The notes beneath the pieces are model-generated. The model was not told the origin of the DNA, did no database searches, and worked only from the letters and a program-made list of their open reading frames with translations. Made by a program: the position numbers and the translations under genes. DNA of 64,000 bases. Origin: Pseudomonas sp. TNT3. GTDB lineage: Bacteria > Pseudomonadota > Gammaproteobacteria > Pseudomonadales > Pseudomonadaceae. The stretch covers positions 62,001 to 126,000 of the forward strand of contig NZ_WFGV02000003.1 in NCBI RefSeq assembly GCF_010095445.2, in the 5' to 3' direction. This document shows, piece after piece, positions 33,531-40,782 of this stretch. Positions within the stretch are counted from its first letter, which is position 1, and every line of letters begins with the position of its first letter.

Positions 33531-34211
33531 ATGCCTCATATCCTGATTGTCGAAGACGAAGCGGCGATTGCCGACACCCTGATTTTTGCCTTGCAGGGTG
33601 AGGGCTTTACCACCTCTTGGGTGAGCCTCGGTGCGGCGGCGCTTGAGCATCAGCGCCTGACGCCGGCCGATCTGATCATTCTCGACATCGGGCTGCCCGA
33701 CATCAGCGGCTTTGAAACCTGCAAGCAACTGCGGCGCTTCAGCGAAGTGCCGGTGATGTTCCTCAGCGCCCGGGATGGGGAGATCGATCGGGTGGTAGGC
33801 CTTGAGATCGGTGCTGACGATTACGTCGTCAAACCATTCAGCCCTCGTGAAGTGGCAGCGCGGGTCCGGGCGATTCTCAAGCGCATGGCGCCGCGAGCGG
33901 TGCCCGAGGCGACATCGGCCTTGTTTCGCGTCGACAGCGAGCGCGTGCAGATCAGCTATCGCGAGCAGCCGCTTAGCCTGACTCGCCACGAATTTCGTCT
34001 GCTGCACTGTCTGCTGGATCAACCCGAGCGCGTATTCAGTCGTGAGCAGTTGCTGGATGCGCTGGGTGTCGCGGCCGATGCCGGTTACGAGCGCAGCATC
34101 GACAGCCATATCAAGAGCGTGCGCGCCAAATTGCGCCTGGTTAAGGCTGATGCCGAGCCGATCCAGACACATCGTGGCCTCGGTTACAGCTACAGTCCGG
34201 GGCGCAGCTGA
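33531..34211 (+). CDS. creB: Response regulator CreB
   Basis: A 226-residue OmpR-family regulator. The receiver domain begins HILIVEDEAAIADTL. The phosphoacceptor Asp lies in ILDIGLPDISG, with Thr/Ser FLSAR and Lys VKPFSP downstream. The C-terminal winged helix (LTRHEFRLLHCLLDQPERVF; SIDSHIKSVRAKLR) binds DNA. The order creB-creC-creD is diagnostic for the CreBC (BlrAB) system, which responds to cell-wall stress and beta-lactams in Pseudomonas and induces creD. The stop overlaps the creC start by one base. The annotated start is a normal ATG following the palindrome. Confidence 0.93.
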   Translation: MPHILIVEDEAAIADTLIFALQGEGFTTSWVSLGAAALEHQRLTPADLIILDIGLPDISGFETCKQLRRFSEVPVMFLSARDGEIDRVVGLEIGADDYVVKPFSPREVAARVRAILKRMAPRAVPEATSALFRVDSERVQISYREQPLSLTRHEFRLLHCLLDQPERVFSREQLLDALGVAADAGYERSIDSHIKSVRAKLRLVKADAEPIQTHRGLGYSYSPGRS

Positions 34212-35629
34212 TGCGGCTGGGGATACGGATTTTCCTGGTCTTTGTACTGTTTATCGGGCTGACCGGTTACTTCGTACTCAGCACCGTCATGGAAGAGATC
34301 CGCCCCGGTGTGCGCCAATCCACCGAAGAAACCCTGGTCGATACGGCCAACCTCATGGCCGAAATTCTGCGTGATGACTTCAAGGCCGGCACCCTCAATC
34401 AGAACCGCTGGCCGCAACTGCTCAAGGCTTATGGCGAGCGGCAACCGAAGGCGAGTATTTGGGGATTGCCGAAAAATCAGGTTAACCACCGGATCTATGT
34501 CACCGACGCCAACGGCATTGTGGTGCTGGACTCCAGCGGGCTGGCGGTGGGCCAGGATTACTCACGCTGGAACGACGTCTACCTGACCCTGCGCGGCGAG
34601 TACGGCGCGCGCTCTACTCGCAGCGATCCGCAGGATGCCAGCTCGTCGGTGATGCACGTGGGCGCGCCGATCCGCGACAACGGCCAGATCATCGGCGTGG
34701 TCACCGTGGCCAAGCCCAACAGCTCGCTGCAACCGTATGTTGATCGCACCGAACGACGGCTGCTGATCTACGGCGCCGGATTGATCGGCCTCGGCCTGTT
34801 GTTCGGCGCGCTGTTGTCGTGGTGGCTGAGCGCGGCGCTACGTCGTTTGACGGTGTACGCGCAGGCCGTCAGTGAAGGCCGGCGAGTCGAGGTGCCGCAC
34901 TATCGCGGTGGCGAGCTGGAGCAACTGGCGACAGCGGTGGAACAGATGCGCACGCAGCTCGAAGGCAAGGCTTACGTGGAGCGGTATGTCCATACGCTGA
35001 CCCATGAACTGAAGAGCCCGCTGGCGGCGATTCGGGGCGCGGCGGAGCTGCTGCAAGGCGAGATGCCGTTAGCGCAGCGGCAGCGGTTCGTCGGCAACAT
35101 CGACAGCGAAAGCGTACGGATGCAGCAGTTGATCGAGCGCTTGTTGAACCTGGCGCAGGTGGAACAACGGCAGGGGCTGGAAGAGCGGGTAGCGGTGCCG
35201 TTGGCGGGTTTGGTGGATGAGCTGTTGAATGCGCAGGCGGCGCGGATCGAGGGCAAGCAGTTGCGCGTCGAACAGCGAATTGCCCCGGAACTTGAACTGC
35301 ACGGTGAGCCTTTTTTGTTGCGTCAGGCGCTGGGGAATTTGCTGGAGAACGCGCTGGATTTCACACCGGTTCAGGGCGTGCTGCGATTCAGTGCCGAGCG
35401 CATTGGGGGGCAGATCAAGATCAGGTTGTTCAACCAGGCCGAACCCATTCCCGACTATGCATTGCCGCGTTTGAACGAGCGCTTCTACTCGCTGCCGCGT
35501 CCGGACAGTGGACGTAAGAGCACGGGGTTAGGGCTTAATTTTGTAGAAGAAGTGGTGAAGCTACATGGCGGCGTCATGGTTATTGGCAATGTTGAGGGCG
35601 GCGTGCAGGTGATTTTACGGCTGCCTTAA
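34211..35629 (+). CDS. creC: Sensor histidine kinase CreC
   Basis: A 472-residue inner-membrane kinase. The first TM helix is IRIFLVFVLFIGLTGYFVL, the periplasmic sensor domain runs about 30-180, and the second TM is LLIYGAGLIGLGLLFGALL, followed by a HAMP region. The dimerisation box is THELKSPLAAIRGAAELL (His about 263). The N box QALGNLLENALDF and the G box GLGLNFVEEV complete the ATPase part. It phosphorylates CreB. Its start overlaps the creB stop by one base. Confidence 0.93.
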   Translation: MRLGIRIFLVFVLFIGLTGYFVLSTVMEEIRPGVRQSTEETLVDTANLMAEILRDDFKAGTLNQNRWPQLLKAYGERQPKASIWGLPKNQVNHRIYVTDANGIVVLDSSGLAVGQDYSRWNDVYLTLRGEYGARSTRSDPQDASSSVMHVGAPIRDNGQIIGVVTVAKPNSSLQPYVDRTERRLLIYGAGLIGLGLLFGALLSWWLSAALRRLTVYAQAVSEGRRVEVPHYRGGELEQLATAVEQMRTQLEGKAYVERYVHTLTHELKSPLAAIRGAAELLQGEMPLAQRQRFVGNIDSESVRMQQLIERLLNLAQVEQRQGLEERVAVPLAGLVDELLNAQAARIEGKQLRVEQRIAPELELHGEPFLLRQALGNLLENALDFTPVQGVLRFSAERIGGQIKIRLFNQAEPIPDYALPRLNERFYSLPRPDSGRKSTGLGLNFVEEVVKLHGGVMVIGNVEGGVQVILRLP

Positions 35630-35632
35630 AGC

Positions 35633-35744
35633 AAAAAGATCGCAGCCTGCGGCAGCTCCTACAGGGGATGGTGGTGGGTTTGGGGATCTGGCTTTGACAC
35701 AAATCCTGTAGGAGCTGTCGAGAGAAACGAGGCTGCGATCTTTT
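35633..35744. repeat. Palindromic repeat, family B
   Basis: AAAAAGATCGCAGCCTGCGG on the left and CGAGGCTGCGATCTTTT on the right face each other, with CAGCTCCTACAGG and CCTGTAGGAGCTG inside. It follows the creC stop and precedes creD, within the presumed operon. Confidence 0.85.
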
Positions 35745-35829
35745 CGAATTCCACACACTCTCCATATTCCTCACATAAAACCCCCATACAGCCAACCCAG
35801 ACTCTCCCCATCCAAACAAGGAGAGTCCC

Positions 35830-37200
35830 ATGAACCGAAGCCTGACCCTGAAACTCGGGGCCATTGCCCTGCTGATTCTGTTGTTGCTCATTCCATTGCT
35901 GATGATCAGCGGCGTGATCCAGGACCGCCAGCAACTGCGCGATGGCGTGCTCGAAGACATCGCCCGCAGTTCCAGTTACAGCCAGCAGCTCAGCGGTCCA
36001 TTGATGGTGGTGCCGTATCGCAAGGTGGTGCGCACCTGGAAACTCAACGAGAAAACCAACCAACGCTATCAAGACCTCAGTGAAGAGCGGGGTCGTCTGT
36101 ACTTTCTGCCGGAACATTTCGAGCTCAATGGCCAGGTTGAGACGGAATTGCGTAAGCGGGGGATTTACGAGGCGCGGCTGTTCCATGCCGACAATCGCAT
36201 CAGCGGGCACTTCTCGTTGCCGGCGCAATTGGGCATCAAGGAAGACTTCAGCGATTACCAGTTCGACCAGCCCTTTCTGGCCGTCGGTATCAGTGACATT
36301 CGCGGCATCGAGAACGCGTTGAAACTTGAGCTGGGCGGCCAGCGTCTGGACTTCGTTCCGGGCAGCCAGGTGCGCTGGTTGGGCGAGGGCGTGCACGTAA
36401 CGCTGCCTGCTCTGGACGCCAAAGCGCCGACTGAACTGACCTTCGGTTTCGACCTGCGCCTGCAAGGCACCGGTCAGTTGCAGGTTGTACCGGTGGGCAA
36501 GACCAGCAAGGTGTCGCTGGCTGCCAACTGGCCGCATCCGAGTTTCGTCGGCAACTACCTGCCGGCCCAGCGGGAAGTCACCGATCAGGGCTTCACTGCC
36601 AATTGGCAGACCTCATTTTTCTCCACCAATCTGCAAGAAGCGATGAACAGCTGCGTCTCCGGCAAGAACTGCGAAGTGTTCAATAGCCGCAGCTTTGGCG
36701 TGAGCTTTATCGACCCAGTGGACCAGTACCTGAAAAGCGATCGGGCGATCAAATACGCGCTGCTGTTCATCGTCCTGACATTCGCCGGTTTCTTCCTCTT
36801 CGAAGTGTTGAAAAGCCTGGCGGTGCACCCGGTGCAATATGCGCTGGTGGGGGTGGCATTGGCGTTTTTCTATCTGCTGCTGTTGTCGCTGTCCGAACAC
36901 ATTGGTTTTGCCTTGGCGTATCTGTTGTCGGCCAGTGGTTGTGTATTGTTGATCGGGTTCTATGTCTGCCATGTGCTGCGCAGCGTGCGTCACGGATTGA
37001 GTTTTTCAGCGGGGCTGGCGGCGTTGTACGGCTTGCTCTATGGCTTGTTGAGCGCCGAGGATTACGCGTTGTTGATGGGCTCGTTGTTGCTGTTCGGGTT
37101 GCTGGGCGTGTTTATGGTGCTGACGCGCAAGCTGGATTGGTATGGGGTGGGGCAGAAGACCGCCAAGCCGCTGGCGTTTGATATCGGAGCGGTGGAATGA
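35830..37200 (+). CDS. creD: Inner-membrane protein CreD
   Basis: A 456-residue protein. TM1 is LGAIALLILLLLIPLLMI, then a large periplasmic domain of about 300 residues with VVPYRKVVRTWKLNEK and NLQEAMNSC...KNCEVFNSRSFGVSFIDPVDQY. The C-terminal five or so TM helices begin near residue 315 (ALLFIVLTFAGFFLFEVLKSL). CreD is the main output of CreBC in Pseudomonas and affects envelope stress and beta-lactam response. It lies 200 bases after creC behind a family B repeat. Its stop overlaps a short frame by ATGA. Confidence 0.92.
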   Translation: MNRSLTLKLGAIALLILLLLIPLLMISGVIQDRQQLRDGVLEDIARSSSYSQQLSGPLMVVPYRKVVRTWKLNEKTNQRYQDLSEERGRLYFLPEHFELNGQVETELRKRGIYEARLFHADNRISGHFSLPAQLGIKEDFSDYQFDQPFLAVGISDIRGIENALKLELGGQRLDFVPGSQVRWLGEGVHVTLPALDAKAPTELTFGFDLRLQGTGQLQVVPVGKTSKVSLAANWPHPSFVGNYLPAQREVTDQGFTANWQTSFFSTNLQEAMNSCVSGKNCEVFNSRSFGVSFIDPVDQYLKSDRAIKYALLFIVLTFAGFFLFEVLKSLAVHPVQYALVGVALAFFYLLLLSLSEHIGFALAYLLSASGCVLLIGFYVCHVLRSVRHGLSFSAGLAALYGLLYGLLSAEDYALLMGSLLLFGLLGVFMVLTRKLDWYGVGQKTAKPLAFDIGAVE

Positions 37201-37331
37201 GCCGGTCACTGGGGTTGCGTGAGGATCAGCGGGAAGGGCGGGTGTTGGCGTCGCTGATTTTTCGATTGTTTCCGGTGGATCCGGTGCGGTGCCATCGCGA
37301 GCAGGCTCACTCCCACAGGGATTCGCGCTGA
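37197..37331 (+). CDS. Short ORF coupled to creD, cut into by a REP element
   Basis: ATG overlaps the creD stop (ATGA). The first 31 codons (MSRSLGLREDQREG...RLFPVD) look like ordinary coding; the remaining 13 (from CHREQAHSHRDSR) are the REP family A sequence itself. The product, 44 residues, would be soluble and basic. It may be the start of a gene truncated by REP insertion, or non-coding. Low confidence. Confidence 0.25.
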   Translation: MSRSLGLREDQREGRVLASLIFRLFPVDPVRCHREQAHSHRDSR

Positions 37332-37519
37332 ACGCAAACCTCGTGTTCACCGGCGATCAAATGTGGGAGCGGGCTTGCTCGCGATGAGGTGTGTCAGGCG
37401 ACATCGATGCTGCCTGTGCCTCCGCCATCGCGAGCAGGCTCACTCCCACAGGGATTCGCGCTGAACGCAAACCTCGTGTTCACCGGCGATCAAATGTGGG
37501 AGTGAGCCTGCTCGCGATG
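37291..37519. repeat. Tandem duplication of a family A REPIN, 133-base period
   Basis: Two near-identical units begin at 37291 and 37424 (GCCATCGCGAGCAGGCTCAC both times). The first ends with GCGGGCTTGCTCGCGATGAG and the second with TGAGCCTGCTCGCGATGAGG. The loop sequences (GATTCGCGCTGAACGC, CGTGTTCACCGGCGATC) are the same, so the copies are recent. Confidence 0.9.
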
Positions 37520-37589
37520 AGGACAATAAGAACACTGTTTTGGTGATGGTTAAAATAAATGTCGCATTATGTCTTCTAGAAGTAATTTT

Positions 37590-38603
37590 TTATTTGAGTT
37601 GGCGTATAGCAGCACTGCTGGCTGCTGGAGAGGTAGTAGTGGGGATGGTCTTGATCTTGTTTAAAATAGCGTGTTGATGTTCGAATCCCATTACTTGAGA
37701 GTGCAAGTTCATTACCGCCCTGTCCTTGCTGCTCGTGCCGCTGGTTGCTGAAGGGTACTGTATCGGGCTTGCCATAAACTCGACGGCCTCTCGTTTTGCT
37801 GGAGAATCTGGCAGTTGCTTTAATAAATCGATTTGTTTTTTTATCAAGTTGGCATTGGCTCCCTCGATTATTTCTGCGTGGAGATTTATCTTTCCAATGC
37901 TCATGTCGTCAAGACTCAGTAGCTTTGAATGTTCGCCAAGTTGATATCCTAACGTCTCTCCGTTGTACCGCATTCCTCGTTTCATCGTCATGAGTTCACT
38001 AACGTTGTTCATTATTTCAGGCGATCTGGCCAGCGAACTTCCTGGCATGAATTTAACAATAACTCCCATCAAAGAGTGCCCATTAGGATCAACATGGTTT
38101 ATCGGATCGCCAGCGCAATACGCATAAGCATTCAACCCTCCCTCCCCAAACGGACTCCAGCTGTCCGGACTGTTGAACCGCATCAACACCGGGTTGAACT
38201 GCCGATAGCCATTGCCCAAGTGATAATGCCCGGTCACCGGGTCTGGCCGCTCGCCGTTGAATCCCAGCAAACTCAGTAAGCCATTCCCCAGAGGACGATG
38301 ACCGTAGGGCGAGTAGGCGATGGGCTTGGGCTGGTTGGCATCAAGCGCGTTCAATACTGAACGTTGTTGATCGGTTGCCAGCAGCGTGGCGGCGATCTTG
38401 CCGTCTTCGCGCTGCTGCTGTGCCAACAGCTGATCTTCGTGCTGCAGGATGCTTCGATGCACACCGCCTTGGATTTCAGTGGCCAGACGGGCTTTGCAGT
38501 AGTAGCGCTGGGTGGGTTGTTCAAAGGGTGTGCTGTTGACCAGGCGATCAAGCGGGTCGTAGTGGTAGCGGCACAAAAGGGTTTCGCGATTGGGAGTAGG
38601 CAT
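37590..38603 (-). CDS. Short RHS-core (TccC-like) protein with unknown helical C-terminal domain
   Basis: A 337-residue protein. Core residues 1-176 have YHYDPLDRLVNSTPFE, YYCKARLATEIQGG, LLATDQQRSV, YSPYGHRPLG, FNGERPDPVTGHYHLG, NPVLMRFNSPDSWS and NAYAYCAGDPINHVDPNGH. The tip (177-337) is low in GC and mixes MGVIVKFMPGSS, ELMTMKRGMRYNGETLG and long charged helices (KKQIDLLKQLPDSPAKREAVEFM), ending Thr/Ala-rich. No domain recognised. A good ribosome site (AAGGAG) precedes the ATG and the palindrome lies 72 bases upstream. It is divergent from the DUF6124 gene. Confidence 0.85.
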   Translation of the reverse strand: MPTPNRETLLCRYHYDPLDRLVNSTPFEQPTQRYYCKARLATEIQGGVHRSILQHEDQLLAQQQREDGKIAATLLATDQQRSVLNALDANQPKPIAYSPYGHRPLGNGLLSLLGFNGERPDPVTGHYHLGNGYRQFNPVLMRFNSPDSWSPFGEGGLNAYAYCAGDPINHVDPNGHSLMGVIVKFMPGSSLARSPEIMNNVSELMTMKRGMRYNGETLGYQLGEHSKLLSLDDMSIGKINLHAEIIEGANANLIKKQIDLLKQLPDSPAKREAVEFMASPIQYPSATSGTSSKDRAVMNLHSQVMGFEHQHAILNKIKTIPTTTSPAASSAAIRQLK

Positions 38604-38674
38604 TGACTGGAGCTCCTTGCAAAGGTCGAAAAAGCCGAGGTTTCAGCATCATTCCTTTCCAAGCCTTTGCCTAC

Positions 38675-38690
38675 CTATCAGAACTGTTAG
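38675..38690. promoter_or_regulatory. RHS upstream palindrome, copy 3
   Basis: CTATCAGAACTGTTAG, identical to copy 2, preceded by TTTGCCTAC, 72 bases before the RHS ATG at 38603. Confidence 0.65.
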
Positions 38691-38882
38691 GGCTTAGGCC
38701 GAACTGACGTAAAACCATCGATCCATCGTGGGTCCGCATGGGGTATTTCTCTCGTCGGAAAGTAAGTTTTCCTACAGGAAAAACTGGCTTCCTACGGCGC
38801 GAATCCCTTCCTTTTGCGGGACGTTTCCTAGATTATTTCGCACGCTTGCGCCGACAGATTTCCGTGCCTAATCTCCGTCCGT

Positions 38883-39052
38883 CACTGCTTATCAGTGATC
38901 GGGTTTAGTCGCCCGGATCTCTCCAGGCGTACAGCGCTACCTCCGTTCAGGTGTTTTTTATCGCCTGAATCTATGGTGGCTGTGCGCAGGGCACCTTCGG
39001 GTGCGCCGGTATTCCTGGAGGCCGGTCGACTAACCTGTGCGCAGCCGCCACC
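38883..39052 (+). ncRNA. Structured leader upstream of the DUF6124 gene
   Basis: Four consecutive hairpins are seen: CACTG/CAGTG (38883-38897); GATCGGG/CCC-GATC (38897-38919); TTCAGGTG/CGCCTGAA (38946-38969); and a long one, GGTGGCTGTGCGCAGG with CCTGTGCGCA-GCC-GCCACC (38975-39052), holding an inner GCACC-TTCG-GGTGC stem. An upstream CAGGCG (38924-38929) could compete with the third stem, as in a switch. The element ends 56 bases before the DUF6124 ATG on the same strand. The type is inferred from structure only; it could instead be a DNA-level element. Confidence 0.55.
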
Positions 39053-39108
39053 CCTTCTCGTTTAGTCGCGATATCGGTTGGCTCCAATTAGCTCTAGGAG
39101 TTTTACCA

Positions 39109-39459
39109 ATGAAAAAACCGGTCCCCGATCCACCCTCAAACTCAACCAGAAATGACGATCTGCTCAGAGACCGCTCCGCCCTTTACCGTGCAATCGATTT
39201 CTACCTGACCGGCGAACAACCGTCGGCACCGGATGAACTGCGGTTCTACAACGTCAGCAACGACGTGAGCTTTGAAGACACCCAACTCTATATCGCTGAC
39301 CTGCTGCGCTGTGCTTCGGTTACCGCCTATCAATGCGGTGATCACCTGAAAGGCGCAGACAGGGCAATGGTGTTCTCGATCTGGCACTTGCTGGAGATAG
39401 CCAAAGCCATGGTTGATCGGTCGATTGATTGTTTGGGGATGAAGCAGACTCAGGACTGA
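39109..39459 (+). CDS. DUF6124 (DUF3077-like) small protein
   Basis: A 116-residue protein starting MKKPVPDPPSNS; AGGAG stands 8 bases upstream of this ATG, which I prefer to the frame's earlier ATG 24 codons before. The N-terminus is disordered and Pro-rich. Helical segments follow (ALYRAIDFYL; EDTQLYIADLLRCASVTAYQCGDHL; RAMVFSIWHLLEIAKAMVDRSI). This is a Pseudomonas-restricted family of unknown function, often repeated per genome. It follows the structured leader. Confidence 0.7.
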   Translation: MKKPVPDPPSNSTRNDDLLRDRSALYRAIDFYLTGEQPSAPDELRFYNVSNDVSFEDTQLYIADLLRCASVTAYQCGDHLKGADRAMVFSIWHLLEIAKAMVDRSIDCLGMKQTQD

Positions 39460-39487
39460 CTCGAGTCATTGGTGGTTATTGAGGCCG

Positions 39488-39577
39488 CTATCGCGAGCAG
39501 GCTCACTCCTACAATAGATCCACAGCGCCTACATGATTTGTGTATGACGCGATCCAATGTGCGAGCCTGCTCGCGAT
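39488..39577. repeat. REPIN, family A
   Basis: CTATCGCGAGCAGGCTCACT on the left and GTGCGAGCCTGCTCGCGAT on the right. Its right side continues directly into the RHS scar. Confidence 0.85.
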
Positions 39578-39670
39578 GAGGGCAGTGAGAACACTGTTTT
39601 GGTGATGGTTCAAATAAATGCCGCCACTATGTCCTTTCTTTAGCCGTTGCCTACTACCAGAACTATTAGG
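39578..39670. other. RHS deletion scar: downstream flank joined to upstream palindrome
   Basis: 39590-39633 (AACACTGTTTTGGTGATGG, CAAATAAATG) matches 37531-37572, which lies just downstream of the RHS gene at 37590. Directly after it comes TTGCCTAC and CTACCAGAACTATTAG (39654-39669), which otherwise stands 68-72 bases upstream of RHS genes. No RHS coding sequence lies between. Looks like a lost RHS unit. Confidence 0.6.
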
Positions 39671-39683
39671 GCCAGAGTGTGAA

Positions 39684-39763
39684 GATCAAAAGATCGCAGC
39701 CTTCGGCAGCTCCTACAGGGAACGCATTCCAGGTAGGAGCTGCCGAAGACTGCGATCTTTTGA
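39684..39763. repeat. Palindromic repeat, family B
   Basis: GATCAAAAGATCGCAGCCTTC faces GAAGACTGCGATCTTTTGA around CGGCAGCTCC and GGAGCTGCCG. It lies between the scar and the glutathione S-transferase gene. Confidence 0.85.
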
Positions 39764-39785
39764 GGTCAAATTAGCCAGCGTAGAT

Positions 39786-40415
39786 CTATACCTTCGGCAT
39801 CGTCGCCAGCATCGAAGCCCGTTGGCTCACCTCGAAATACCAGCCCGCCAGCTTCGGATTTGCCACACGCCAGTCCAGATTCGGGTGCCGCAAATCCAGA
39901 TAACCCAACGCGCACGCCACGCTGATTGCGGCCACATCGAAATGGCTGGTCAGCTCGGCAATCGCGTCCGCTTCCAGCATGGTCAACGCCCGGCGGATTT
40001 TGTCGCGCTGGCCGTCCAGCCATTCGTCCCACTGTTTTTCCGGCGCGCGCAGGGCCAGTTCGTAGCGGGTCAACACCGCCGCGTCCATGATTCCGTCGGC
40101 CATGGACGCGAGGGTCATCCGCCGCCAGCGGGCCGAGCCTTCACGGGGGATCAGTGGGTTGCCGACATGCTGGTGATCGAGGTAATCGAGGATCACCCGG
40201 CTGTCGTGGATAACGCTGCCATCGGCCAGGCGCAGGGCGGGGATTTTGCCCAGGGGGTTGTCTTCGATGAGGGTCAGGTCCGGGCTGACCGGAGTGAGTA
40301 CGCTGGATTGCAGCGCCACGCGGTTTTGCTGACCGGTTTCGTGGAGCAGCACCATGACTTTGCGAACGAAGGGCGAAAGAGGATTGTGGTACAGCGTCAT
40401 GCTCGGGGTGGACAT
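39786..40415 (-). CDS. Glutathione S-transferase family protein
   Basis: A 209-residue soluble enzyme. The N-terminal thioredoxin-like domain (MTLYHNPLSPFVRKVMVLLHE) has NPLGKIPAL and a proper 'DSRVILDYLDH' glutathione-binding turn. The C-terminal domain is helical (LEADAIAELTSHFDVAAISVACALGYLD). It lacks the classical N-terminal Cys or Tyr, with Ser at the catalytic position (NPLSPF), so a beta/theta-like or related class. Two in-frame ATGs are five codons apart. Substrate unknown; in P. aeruginosa a similar gene sits next to fiuAI, matching the present order. Confidence 0.85.
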   Translation of the reverse strand: MSTPSMTLYHNPLSPFVRKVMVLLHETGQQNRVALQSSVLTPVSPDLTLIEDNPLGKIPALRLADGSVIHDSRVILDYLDHQHVGNPLIPREGSARWRRMTLASMADGIMDAAVLTRYELALRAPEKQWDEWLDGQRDKIRRALTMLEADAIAELTSHFDVAAISVACALGYLDLRHPNLDWRVANPKLAGWYFEVSQRASMLATMPKV

Positions 40416-40530
40416 GGTGGCGTCTCGTTCGATGGTAGTGACGGCAGCATAGCGCGTTGGGGTGGCAGCTCAAGATTGCACGACGTGCTGTGGTTTGGGC
40501 TGACGCACGACGGTCCAGACGATGAGATTT

Positions 40531-40611
40531 CTGTAGCAGCTGCCGAGCCTGCGAGGCTGCGTTCGGCCGCTGCTACAGGGGCAGTCGTAGGCCCAGCGGC
40601 TGCTACAGGGG
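40531..40611. repeat. Palindromic repeat, family D
   Basis: CTGTAGCAGCTGCCGAGCCTG and CAGCGGCTGCTACAGGGG; the middle has a second TGCTACAGGGGCAGTCGTAG block. It overlaps the 3' end of the small membrane-protein gene. Confidence 0.75.
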
Positions 40612-40782
40612 TTTCAGTAATCCACGCAGGGCGATGATGGCGGGGATGCCCAGGCCGAGCCAGCTCAGGGCGTCCCAGACGCCATCGCCCAACAACGCTG
40701 CGAACAATCCGGCAGCGCTGAACAGACCGATGACCGTGGGAAGGGCGAAGACTTTCCAGAAGTTCGACTGACGCGGCCTCAT
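40603..40782 (-). CDS. Small inner-membrane protein translationally coupled to the PepSY gene
   Basis: A 59-residue frame (start MRPRQSNFWKVFALP) is followed by two hydrophobic segments (TVIGLFSAAGLFAALL; ALSWLGLGIPAIIALRGLL) and a short basic end. Its ATG overlaps the stop of the PepSY gene (ATGA), the same pattern as other coupled pairs, so expression with the siderophore-uptake operon is likely. No recognised family. It would be easily missed because it is short; the last codons run into a REP element. Confidence 0.6.
   Translation of the reverse strand: MRPRQSNFWKVFALPTVIGLFSAAGLFAALLGDGVWDALSWLGLGIPAIIALRGLLKPL

Noticed and set aside
37291..37519. Possible CRISPR array (repeated units after creD)
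   Set aside because: Only two units, 133-base period, arms are REP elements and 'spacers' are identical; no cas genes.
38883..39052. C4-type antisense phage RNA for the DUF6124 leader
   Set aside because: No phage genes nearby and I could not match the stem order to that family; left as unassigned.
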